Assembly (NCBI RefSeq): GCF_026151205.1
Contig: NC_087077.1
Span: forward strand, 10,221,983 to 10,285,982
Source: Bolinopsis microptera
Lineage: Eukaryota; Ctenophora; Tentaculata; Lobata; Bolinopsidae
Length of the DNA stretch: 64,000 nt
Reading direction: 5' to 3'
Below, one piece after another: positions 1-12,500 of the stretch. Made by a program: the position numbers and the translations under genes. The number at the start of each line of letters is the position of its first letter. Within the stretch, counting starts at the first letter, position 1. The notes under the pieces are model-generated. The model was not told the origin of the DNA. It was given only the letters and a program-made list of their open reading frames with translations, and did no database searches.

Positions 1-3000
1 TTTCAGTAATTTTGGGATGGGCGTGGCCCCTGGGAGTGGCCTGAGTGGGTTGGGAGGTCGAAACTCGGTTTTTCTGATGGTTTGGGACAAGTACTAACTA
101 TTTAACCACCAAAACATGTTCCACCTACCCCGGAACATAAATGCACTACGGGGGTAAAGATTTTCGGTCTTGATTTTACCTAATTTTCAGTAATTTTGGG
201 ATGGGCGTGGCCCCTGGGAGTGGCCTGAGTGGGTTGGGAGGTCGAAACTCGGTTTTTCTGATGGTTTGGGACAAGTACTAACTATTTAACCACCAAAACA
301 TGTTCCACCTACCCCGGAACATAAATGCACTACGGGGGTAAAGATTTTCGGTCTTGATTTTACCTAATTCAGTATTTCAGTGATTTCAGTAATTTTGGGA
401 TGGGCGTGGCCCCTGGGAGTGGCCTGAGTGGGTTGGGAGGTCGAAACTCGGTTTTTCTGATGGTTTGGGACAAGTACTAACTATTTAACCACCAAAACAT
501 GTTCCACCTACCCCGGAACATAAATGCACTACGGGGGTAAAGATTTTCGGTCTTGATTTTACCTAATTTTCAGTAATTTTGGGATGGGCGTGGCCCCTGG
601 GAGTGGCCTGAGTGGGTTGGGAGGTCGAAACTCGGTTTTTCTGATGGTTTGGGACAAGTACTAACTATTTAACCACCAAAACATGTTCCACCTACCCCGG
701 AACATAAATGCACTACGGGGGTAAAGATTTTCGGTCTTGATTTTACCTAATTTTCAGTAATTTTGGGATGGGCGTGGCCTGAGTGGGTTGGGAGGTCGAA
801 ACTCGGTTTTTCTGATGGTTTGGGACAAGTACTAACTATTTAACCACCAAAACATGTTCCACCTACCTCGGAACATAAATGCACTACGGGGGTAAAGATT
901 TTCGGTCTTGATTTTACCTAATTTTCAGTAATTTCAGTGATTTCAGTAATTATGGGATGGGCGTGGCCCCTGGAAGTGGCCTGAGTGGGTTGGGAGGTCG
1001 AAACTTGGTTTTTCTGATGGTTTGGGACAAGTACTAACTATTTAACCACCAAAACATGTTCCACCTACCCCGGAACATAAATGCACTACGGGGGTAAAGA
1101 TTTTCGGTCTTGATTTTACCTAATTTTCAGTAATTTCAGTGATTTCAGTAATTATGGGATGGGCGTGGCCCCTGGGAGTGGCCTGAGTGGGTTGGGAGGT
1201 CGAAACTCGGTTTTTCTGATGGTTTGGGACAAGTACTAACTATTTAACCACCAAAACATGTTCCACCTACCCCGGAACATAAATGCACTACGGGGGTAAA
1301 GATTTTCGGTCTTGATTTTACCTAATTTTCAGTAATTTTGGGATGGGCGTGGCCCCTGGGAGTGGCCTGAGTGGGTTGGGAGGTCGAAACTCGGTTTTTC
1401 TGATGGTTTGGGACAAGTACTAACTATTTAACCACCAAAACATGTTCCACCTACCCCGGAACATAAATGCACTACGGGGGTAAAGATTTTCGGTCTTGAT
1501 TTTACCTAATTTTCAGTAATTTTGGGATGGGCGTGGCCCCTGGGAGTGGCCTGAGTGGGTTGGGAGGTCGAAACTCGGTTTTTCTGATGGTTTGGGACAA
1601 GTACTAACTATTTAACCACCAAAACATGTTCCACCTACCCCGGAACATAAATGCACTACGGGGGTAAAGATTTTCGGTCTTGATTTTACCTAATTTTCAG
1701 TAATTTCAGTGATTTCAGTAATTATTGGATGGGCGTGGCCCCTGGGAGTGGCCTGAGTGGGTTGGGAGGTCGAAACTCGGTTTTTCTGATGGTTTGGGAC
1801 AAGTACTAACTATTTAACCACCAAAACATGTTCCACCTACCCCGGAACATAAATGCACTACGGGGGTAAAGATTTTCGGTCTTGATTTTACCTGGATTTC
1901 AGTAATTTTGGGATGGGCGTGGCCCCTGGGAGTGGCCTGAGTGGGTTGGGAGGTCGAAACTCGGTTTTTCTGATGGTTTGGGACAAGTACTAACTATTTA
2001 ACCACCAAAACATGTTCCACCTACCCCGGAACATAAATGCACTACGGGGGTAAAGATTTTCGGTCTTGATTTTACCTAATTTTCAGTAATTTTGGGATGG
2101 GCGTGGCCCCTGGGAGTGGCCTGAGTGGGTTGGGAGGTCGAAACTCGGTTTTTCTGATGGTTTGGGACAAGTACTAACTATTTAACCACCAAAACATGTT
2201 CCACCTACCCCGGAACATAAATGCACTACGGGGGTAAAGATTTTCGGTCTTGATTTTACCTAATTTTCAGTAATTTTGGGATGGGCGTGGCCCCTGGGAG
2301 TGGCCTGAGTGGGTTGGGAGGTCGAAACTCGGTTTTTCTGATGGTTTGGGACAAGTACTAACTATTTAACCACCAAAACATGTTCCACCTACCCCGGAAC
2401 ATAAATGCACTACGGGGGTAAAGATTTTCGGTCTTGATTTTACCTAATTTTCAGTAATTTTGGGATGGGCGTGGCCCCTGGGAGTGGCCTGAGTGGGTTG
2501 GGAGGTCGAAACTCGGTTTTTCTGATGGTTTGGGACAAGTACTAACTATTTAACCACCAAAACATGTTCCACCTACCCCGGAACATAAATGCACTACGGG
2601 GGTAAAGATTTTCGGTCTTGATTTTACCTAATTTTCAGTAATTTTGGGATGGGCGTGGCCCCTGGGAGTGGCCTGAGTGGGTTGGGAGGTCGAAACTCGG
2701 TTTTTCTGATGGTTTGGGTCAAGTACTAACTATTTAACCACCAAAACATGTTCCACCTACCCCGGAACATAAATGCACTACGGGGGTAAAGATTTTCGGT
2801 CTTGATTTTACCTGGATTTCAGTAATTTTGGGATGGGCGTGGCCCCTGGGAGTGGCCTGAGTGGGTCAAGAGGACGAAAATTGGTTTTTCTAATGACTTG
2901 GGACAGGTACTTCCTATTTAACCACCGAAAATGTTCCATAAACCCAGAAACACAAATCCCCTACAGGAGTAAAGATTCTCAGTTTGTATTTTAGGGGACT

Positions 3001-3015
3001 TCAGCTATTTTGGGA
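1..3015. repeat. 184-bp satellite DNA array
   Basis: Sixteen head-to-tail copies of a roughly 184-bp unit are visible. The repeated motif ttcagtaattttgggatggg recurs near 2, 186, 385, 569, 753, 942, 1144, 1328, 1512, 1714, 1898, 2082, 2266, 2450, 2634 and 2818. Most steps are exactly 184 bp. Steps of about 199-202 bp come from an extra atttcagtgattt segment at the junction, and the unit near 755 lacks about 13 bp. Copies are nearly identical except the last (about 2855-3015), which is strongly diverged, as expected at an array edge. The array begins before base 1. No coding potential is seen. Confidence 0.97.
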
Positions 3016-3590
3016 TGGACGGCCTGATCCATTCAGCTGAATGGGGTTGGATGTGTTATTACGTTATTCATATCTTATTGTCTAAAAATACGAGCAGTTT
3101 ATTGAGAACTCTGACGGCTACCGTCGTAGATTCTACAATAATAAATATTGTCACGTACGTGCGGCGCGCAAAATCCACTACAAAATCCACTACACATTTC
3201 AGGGAAACGTCTTCTGAACAGAAGAACTCGATGCGCGCCGGAACTTCTCTTTTGAACGTAAGGCGCGGCAAATTTTAGTGTGATGAAATTTCGATTTTTC
3301 TGCAGTCGCACGTACACCCTTGCTGTAATTAGTGTTGATTTAAGGAAAATGACTGATGTTGTTTATTTGGACTCCACCCACATATTTGCTAACGTGGCAT
3401 GCAGTAAATGAAGCGCTTGAAAACCATGGATCGGTCGAAACCTCTTTTTGTACGTCGAAATTAAGTATTTCAAAAGTCGAAGTTGTGTGTTATGAGTAAG
3501 CTTCAAAATACAGTGTACACACAACCCACAAGGATCTACGTATGTGACTTCCAATACATAAACTTTTATATCTTCTTTATAGGATTAAAT
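3016..3590. promoter_or_regulatory. Upstream region of PSMD12, with splice acceptor before the start codon
   Basis: This interval between the satellite and the PSMD12 start codon should hold its promoter and 5' UTR. Short open frames here overlap on both strands and look like noise. Just before the ATG the sequence reads cttctttatag then GATTAAAT then ATG. This is a good 3' splice site about 8 nt upstream of the start, so either a 5' UTR intron or a spliced-leader acceptor is likely. No TATA box was assigned. Confidence 0.4.
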
Positions 3591-6500
3591 ATGGGTGACG
3601 AAGACAGAATGGTGAAGATGGAGGTGGACTACAGTGATACTGTGGATAAAGTCATACCGGAGTGCGAGACATTGGCGGCGGATAAGAAACTCAATGAAGC
3701 TATTGACAAGCTTCTTGTAGTAGAAAAACAAACTCGTGGGGTAATTTACTGATAACTTTGATGGTAGCTTCCATTTTATCTAAATGAATACTTGTCTATT
3801 TATTTCTCGATGAATATCTTATTTAAGTACTGTATTTTCAGGCAGGAGACGCAATATCAAGTAGCAAAGTGTTGGTTTGCATCGTAGCGCTGTGTTACAA
3901 AGTACAGGACTGGACACTGCTCAAAGAACATATAACATCTCTGTGCAAGAAACGAGGGCATTTCAAGCTGGCTGTCACGAAGATGGTCCAGAGATGCTGC
4001 GAGATGGTACCTGAAATTGAGGTACTGGAATGAGACATTATGACTATATTTGGTAGTACACGTGGAAATCTCAAAGCAGATGCAGCAAAAGCTGCTTTTA
4101 ACCATTGAATATCAGTGTTACTAGTACATGTTCATACTAACGTGTGCCCACTCACCATTTTGGGAGTTTTTCTCCCGACGAGTTAGCTTAGGCCATCAGC
4201 TTTTCCTGTGAAAACATCAGACGGCTTTAAATAAAGATATCGTGTTTTTATTTTTACCCAAGTGATCTTAGATCTTCGGGTTTTCAGGATAAAGAAAGAA
4301 AGATGGACCTAATAGAAGTGCTGAGGACAGTGACAGAAGGAAAGATATACGTTGAGAACGAGAGAGCACGTGTAACTCGTACTCTTGCTGCCATCTACGA
4401 GAAGGACGACGAGCCGGAAAAAGCTGCCAAAGTCTTACAGGAATTGCAGGTTGGAATCAAATTTCTTTCATTGATTTGGTTGATTTTTACGACTGCTCAT
4501 GATGTATTGTTTGTATTCGATATATTTCTCGATGCATTTGACATCACATCAACAGTCTACACGTATTTAGACTTCACTACAGCTACAGGTAGGGAGGTGA
4601 TGTTAATTCCTTGAAAAAATCAAGTCTGGAAGGACTTATAGATGGATAAAGTATAAACAGGAGTTGTGAAATATGTTCGTAATCATTTTCCTGCTACTCA
4701 TGAACAATCATTTGCTATTTTGAGAGTAATTTTGGGTTTTCTTGCATAAATGCACCCCCACTAGATAGTAGATACGTTTGTTATATTTCGTAATCTAGTG
4801 GAATAATTTTTGTTAAGTTATTTTTCCTAAACCTAGCGTCCCAGGTCGAAACATTCGGAACAATGGAGAAGAAAGAAAAGGTAGAGTTCATTCTCGAGCA
4901 AATGAGACTTTGTTTCGAGACCAAGGACTACATCAGGACCCAGATAATCAGCAAGAAGATCAGCATAAAGTATTTTGAGGGAGCTGACACGGAGGAGCTA
5001 AAGTTGCGGTACTATCGTCAGATGATCGACCTAAACCTCCATCACAAGGAGTATCTGGCAGTCAGCAAGAACTACCACGAGATCTACAACACCACCTCTG
5101 TTAAGGAAGAGGAGCAGAAATGGAAACAGGTTAGTTTTCATTCCTATCTCTTAACTGTGCCATTTTTCATAAATGATCGGGTTGTGTGACTCGATCACAT
5201 TATGTTTACGTCACGACACAGTTGTATAAATAATTAGATATGTGGCCAGATTAATAATGATGTATCCCTCCCGATAAATTTTCAAAAATAATGAAAAATA
5301 CATTAGAGATCAGAAAACTAAAAACAAAATTGCAAATAATACTTCACAAATAGATACAACTAATTCAGAATATTTACACAATGTGAATCTCAGTTAAAAC
5401 TTCAAGACTAAAGCTTAAGAATGTTCATTTGGTCATTGTTTCCTAAGATCAAGTCACTATAATAGGCCATTTATGAGTCCAAGCTCGCATCACATAATCT
5501 TCGAATGTCCTCTTCAGCTGCGCTAACATTCGCCGACCCTATTTGAAGTGCCACATAAACATAGCGTTGCAAATTTCGCAATCAAATTCAGGAATTTCTA
5601 GATCGCTGTGGCCAATTCGATATTTAAGTCCATCGATTTTGAATCGTCTGCTGAAATCGGGAGGTTCAATATACTATCTGATTTGTACCCATAATTTCTT
5701 TACCCTTCAAAATTAGGAAAATCTTCTCTTATCTTTACCCCAAAGCAATAAATAGCCTTGCAACAAGACTTATCCTTTTGTTCGCTACTACAACGCCTAC
5801 TCCAGGCCGCACAAGTACTACTTGCTATATTCATAACTCCATCCCTGCCGGCACATTCTTTCTTTTCCCATTCCTCAAGCAAGCATTTCCTACTCTTTTT
5901 CTTATAAGGTTCATCCGGGCATCGTTTCTTGTTCGGCTTTATCTCCTCTTCAGGTGCGATCACTACTTCAGGTGCAGTCTCTTCTTCAGGTGCGGTCTCT
6001 TCAGGTGCAGTCTCCTCTTCAGGTGCGATCTCCTCTTCAGGTGCGGTCTCTTCTTCAGGTGCGATCACTACGTCAGGTGCAGTCTCTTCTTCAGGTGCGA
6101 TCACTACGTCAGGTGCAGTCTCTTCTTCAGGTGCGGTCTCTTCTTCAGGTGTGATTACTACTTCGGGTGCAGTCTCTTCTTCAGGTGCGGTCTCTTCTTC
6201 AGTGGCGGACTCTTCTTCAGGTGCGGTCTCTTCTTCAGGTGCGATCACTACGTCGGGTGCAGTCTCTTCTTCAGGTGCGATCACTACGTCAGGTGCAGAC
6301 TCTTCTTCAGGTGCAGTCTCTTCTTCAGGTGCGATCACTACGTCAGGTGCAGTCTCTTCTTCAGGTACAGTCTCTTCTTCAGCTGCGGTCTCTTCTTCAG
6401 GTGCGGTCTCTTCTTCAGGTGCGATCACTACTTCAGGTGCGATCACTACGTCAGGCGCAGTCTCTCCTTCAGGTGCGGTCTCTTCTTCAGGTGCGGTCTC

Positions 6501-9500
6501 TTCTTCAGGTGCGATCACTACGTCAGGTACAGTCTCATCTTCAGGTGCGGTCTCTTCTTCAGTTGCGATCACTAATTCAGGTGCGGTCTCTTCTTCAGGT
6601 GCGGTCTCTTCTTCAGGTGCGATCACTACTTCAGGTGCGGTCTCTTCTTCAGGTGCGATCACTACGTCAGGTACAGTCTCTTCTTCAGGTGCGGTCTCAT
6701 CTTCAGTTGCGATCACTACTTCAGGTGCGGTCTCTTCTTCAGGTGCAGTCTCTTCTTCGGATGCGATCACTACTTCAGGTGCAGTCTCTTCTTCGGGTGC
6801 GGTCTCTTCTTCAGATGCGGTCTCTTCTTCAGGTGCGGTCTCTTTTTCAGGTGCGGTTTCTACTTCAGGTGTGGTCTCTTCTTCAGGTGTGGTCTCTTCT
6901 TCAGGTACGGTTTCTACTTCAGGTGCGGTCTCTTCTTCAGGTGCGGTCTCTTCTTCAGGTACGGTTTCTACTTCAGGTGCGGTCGCTACTTCAGGTGTGA
7001 TCTCTTCTTCAGGTACGATTTCTACTTCAGGTGCAGTCTCTTCTTCAGGCTCGGTCACTACTTCAGGTACGGTTTCTACTTCAGGGGTGGTCTCTTCTTC
7101 AGGTGCGATCACTACTTCAGGTGCGGTCTCTGGTAAAGGCTCTTCTTCAGCTGGTTTTTCTGTTGTTTCTTCAGGTTCCATGGCTTCTTCGTCTTCTGTG
7201 AGAACTGGTACAACTGTAGATGTCTCATTAGTTGGGAACGAAAAATCTTCTATAACTATATCTGTTACATCTTGGTCTGAGTCTTCAGTTGCAGTAGGAG
7301 CCTCATTAACAACTTTGGTTACTACTGGACCTGAAATGATTTCTTCTTCGGGCTCGGTCACTACTTCAGGTACGATTTCTACTTCAGGTGCAGTCTCTTC
7401 TTCAGGCTCGGTTACTACTTCAGGTGCGGTCTCTTCTTCAAGTGTGGTCTCTTCTTCAGGTGCGGTCTCTTCTTCAAGTGTGGTCTCTTCTTCAGGTGCG
7501 GTCTCTTCTTCAGTCGCGGTCTCTTCTTCAGGTGCGGTCTCTTTTTCAGGTGCGGTCTCTTTGTCTGGTAAAGGTTCTTTTGTTGTTTCTTCAGGTTCCA
7601 TGGCTTCTTCGTCTTCTGGGACTGATGCAACTTCTGTAGATATCTCATTAATTGGGAACACGTTCAGTTCGTCCAATCCTGATTCTTCAGTTGCAGTAGG
7701 AGCCTCATTAACCTCAGTAGGAGCCTCATTAACCTCAGTAGGAGCCTCAGGAGCCTCAGTAGGAGCCTCAGGAGCCTCGGTAGGAGCCTCAGGAGCCTCA
7801 GGAGCCTCGGTTACTACTGGACCTGTAGTGGTTTCTTTTTCGGGCACTTCTTTTGCATCGTCTTCACCGCCTCCCCCACCATCAGTCAGCTCTGTTTTCG
7901 GTTCTGCAGTTCCGTTCTCCACTGCAACACTATCCTTTGCTTTAGTGGTAGGTACCATTTCTACGTCAGATGTGGTATTTTCTTCAGGTGTGGTCTCTTC
8001 TTCAGTCTCTGTCACTACTGTGGTCGGTTGTGCACCTCCGTTCTCCGCTGCAACGCTATCCTCTGCTTTAGTGTGTGTCTTGGACAGGGACAGGGTCAGA
8101 ATAACGGCTATTGCTATGATTGTGATGAGAAGGAGTAGGGTCAGACCTATAACGATCTTGCTGCGACGGCTGTTCATCTCCGGCATCTAGAAACATTAAT
8201 AACATTAGAACAGTAATAAAACATAAGAACAATCAGAATATACGAACACGCGACCAAACCTTCTCCAAGCGATGAGAGGTTAGATGTGCATATTAGCACG
8301 CCCTAATTGGAAAATTGGGCGCCTCTACAAATAACCCGACTGCCATGCATGCAGCGGTACACTATGCCTGCGTTTTATGAGTGCCGATAATTTCAATAAA
8401 CGGAATCGGATACACATGGAAATTATTTGCATATTAAGAAGATATCTGATCAAACTCAATTGATTGTGACTCTCCTTGGTAAACATGGGTTGGAGCTCAA
8501 ATATAATTATTGAAATGCAAATTATTATGCGTAAGTTTATAGAGTTATTATCTGTCTAACACAGAAATAGAACAAACTAGCTGGAAACCAAGAAAGACTA
8601 ATTAAACCCTATAAATGTTACGTAATATTCTGACAAGCTTAAACTCGATAGTAAATAAACCCTCAAACACATAATGGCACCCGACCTACCAGACACAACA
8701 GTATAAAAGAAGAAAAGATAAACTAAGATCGGTCAAGTTGCCTCCCACACTCTAGGGAACCACGTGCCACCAAAATCGGCCGGGTCACGTGCACAGAAAA
8801 AGAAAGAGTACCTTTGTCCGGAGATAGAGCTAAAAACGCTCGTTGTTAATTGGGAGACAAAGACAGGCGAAGGGAGGTGCGTGTTCTGTTAAAGTGAGCG
8901 CTGTGATATACCACCCTCCTTAGTACAGCCTCCTTTCTCTGATTTATCATAATTATCCTATTTTAGCGAATACTTTAAATTTTTACCCGTCTCCATTCAG
9001 GTGTAATTACAGCCTGTCTTTTTCTTACAATGCCTTCATTAAACTTGGATTAGACTCATAATAGGGAGTTGGAAACAGTGTACATTTTCTCAAGCTAAAA
9101 TAAGTGATATTTTAACTGATAAAATAGGTGATATTTTAACTGATAAAATACGTGATATTTTAACTGATAAAATACGTGATATTTTAACTGATAAAATACG
9201 TGATATTTTAACTGATAAAATACGTGATATTTTAACTGATAAAATACGTGATATTTTAACTGATAAAATGCGTGATATTTTAACTGATAAAAAGGCAGAT
9301 TCGGTAATCTGTCGATGGTCAGTATTGGTCACCGCACACTTAACGCACACTTAAGACCATCGCCAGATTAACGAATTGCCAAACAGAATAGTGGTAGATG
9401 GGCACTGTCGGGATAGTTTACGAATATTCATTATAATTACATTATTATAATTACTCAAATTTGTGGGAAGCTGCCTGCAAATTAGTAAATGTCGTAAATT

Positions 9501-12500
9501 CATAATCGCTATAATTATGTTTACCTCCATTTTCACTCAACTTACGCACTTCCAGTTATTACTCGATTATGAGTTTAATTTGCAGGATTATTCTCCTAAG
9601 TGATCTCTAACATTGTCTCTAATTTCAACTTCTAATTTCAATCTTTATCTTATTCACTACAACCTCTAATTTCAATCTCTATCTCATTCGGTACAACTTC
9701 CAATTTCAATTCATCTATCTCATTCACTACGACCTCTAATTTCAATCTCTACCTCATTCGTTTCAACTTACAACCTCTAATTTTATAATCTAATTTAACT
9801 CTAAAACCTAAATCCGACCTCTATCTCAGGCATTGCAACGAGTTGTTCTGTATCTAATCCTGGCTGAGTACAACAACGAACAAAGCGACATGTTGGCAAG
9901 AATTAAAACTGACACCAACTTAGCCAAACTTCCTTACTATCAGTGAGTGTTTAACTTTAAATCTTTACAACAATTGTTTCAGAAAACAATCAAAAGAAGT
10001 CGCTTCTTAAATGCTCCAAGATCGAGTTGTTTGATAAACGGTGACTAATCTAAAAATCAAAACACCTGTAATACTGTAAATTAATTCACAGCATGACTAG
10101 AAAATGCACGTGGTTTACGCGGGTAGACTAAAATCACGGACAGGAATGCTTTTGATTTTATTGTTCGGAGGTCTGTGGTCGTCTCCTTCACACGCCTTTA
10201 GTCCTTATATTGTTGGCACATGATAATTCACCATTCACAAATAGTTGTGGATTATAGATGGTTTGTATTGTTCAGTCTCCAGAGAGTCACATACAACCAA
10301 GGTTATTGTCATGTGATAGGGTGATCTCATAGTCCATGGAGAACGATCGCATTTTAGAATCAAATCATAAAACAAAGTGAGCAAGCATGAAATAGAGTGG
10401 ACTACCATAGAAACCAGGAAAATGGTTATCCGGCATATATAACATAAAAAACATATTTAAACCTTTGCATTAGAATAGTTTACGATCCTAAAACTAAAAA
10501 CGGAGCTAACAACATTGGATACACTGGCTTTATGAGTCATGACACACACATGACAAGAGATTGCCCCATCTCACCGAGTTTATATTGCGGGATTAATGAT
10601 CACTTGATTTAATTTCCTCATAGTTTAAAAAGGTGAGTTAGAGAAAAATGCATATTATTTGATATATAGAAGACTAAATGAAAGGAATGACATTTCAATT
10701 TGAAATCATCAAAAAATATTCAAGAAGCAAATCAGAGAAATATGCCAAATGTTTATTGTAGATAATATGTATTGCTGAATACCATTAAGTAATTGGCAAA
10801 AGTTTACCGCTGCAACGGGGAAAAATTAGATGCACGATATCAAGCACCAACATCTATTGAAGACAGATTCGTTATTTTCGAAATTCCCTTGAACTAGTTT
10901 GAAAATATACAAATTTCGATTAATGGAATGAAGATGAACTGAAACCGAATATTAGTTATTCCTGATCTGTTAGTTTGTGAGTTAGTTAAACATTAGTACT
11001 CAACTAATTGAAATCCGTCTCAGACTAAAGCAAACTGTTTGGCCGTTTGCCCAATTTTTACAAGAGGTTTGATTGACCAGATCACACAGTCAGAGCACAG
11101 AGAAAAGCTTACTAGAATTTATTATGATCATGACATTTAGATGATCCCAGACCACACCTTAAACTATGAAGTCTACAATCAGCAAGACGAAAATGTAATT
11201 CAGACAATAACCACACAAAAATCACAATTAAATAAATTAACCACATTCCTCAAAATTTACCCCTTTTGTTTCCCTGAACCTGGGGTAAAATCTACTTTAC
11301 CTATAACCTCACTCTCCTTTACAGAAACGTGCTAATGTGCTTTGACACAGCCGAGTTGCTAAACTGGAGTATTCTGAAGAAGGTATACTCACAACACTTA
11401 AAATCAGAGACCGGTGAACCGGCCAGTCCACTGGACAAGGTGAGTCGTGGGTTTGCGGAGGGATTAGTTTGCTTGATTAGATTGTTTTAGTTTTAGATAA
11501 CCAAACTTATTAAATAATTACTTTGGTTATTCCTTACACTATTGTTGACGAAATAAAATCAGTTAGAGAAACATTGGAATGATGGTTGTACTTTACGTCA
11601 GTTATATTTTCACCTAACAAGTTAACTATCCTTGATTGTATGTATACATTCATTATGCTATTTATGTTATTTATTTTATTTATGCACGGATATTACACGA
11701 TCTTATTTCTGAAGTCCAAGTATAACAGCAGTAATTATCACCTTACTTTCACAAAAATACTGTATTGAGCAATGATAGAGACTAGAAACGAGGAATCTAG
11801 AAGGAGAACAATTGTGCAAGCAACTGACAAAAATTAAATCAAAACAGAAATAAATGAGTTTAAACGTTGGTACAAAAATAAAATTGGGCAAGACTGAAGA
11901 CAATATAATCAGATTAGCTTTAAGTTTAATACTTTAATAGAAAACAAACATTATCTTCTCTAACCACGAAATAAAAGCCTAGATTTAATTCTTGCGTATC
12001 GAATTCCAATGGCCTGATCATATCTACTTTTTCTGTGTATCGTGTAAGTGTGAATTCTAGCACAGTTAATCTGTCGTTACCCTGCTATGTATGTATTTTG
12101 AATGAGTATCAAATGAATTCGACGCAAACAATACAAAGTAAGATTTACAAGTACAAAAGAAGAATGTGGTTTGACAATTTAGGACATGATCTGTCAACTG
12201 AAGCGTGAAGACACTAACTAACTTATAACTGCGATGCTGGGAGGGTTAAATTTCCAACGAGATAAAAGATATGATTATGACATACAAAGATGAACAGGAG
12301 CTCTGATCTGTCTGTAGAAGATAAGAAATGAGATACAAGTATTTCAAGTATTTCATCAGCTTATCTAAAACCCGCCTCAAATTACCACTCTAAAAATGTT
12401 ATAGCATCACATTACCGTCTGTTTTACAGAAAATAGCAGCAGTGTATTTTAGTATTTCTCTGGTATGGCCCTACTGTCACTACGTATCCACACTTTGCAT

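Noticed and set aside
5929..8190. 753-codon plus-strand open frame of Ser/Gly/Ala repeats (silk- or mucin-like)
   Set aside because: It is the exact complement of the Glu/Pro-rich minus-strand gene, with no signal peptide or non-repeat domain. The minus frame has a TM segment and a Cys domain.
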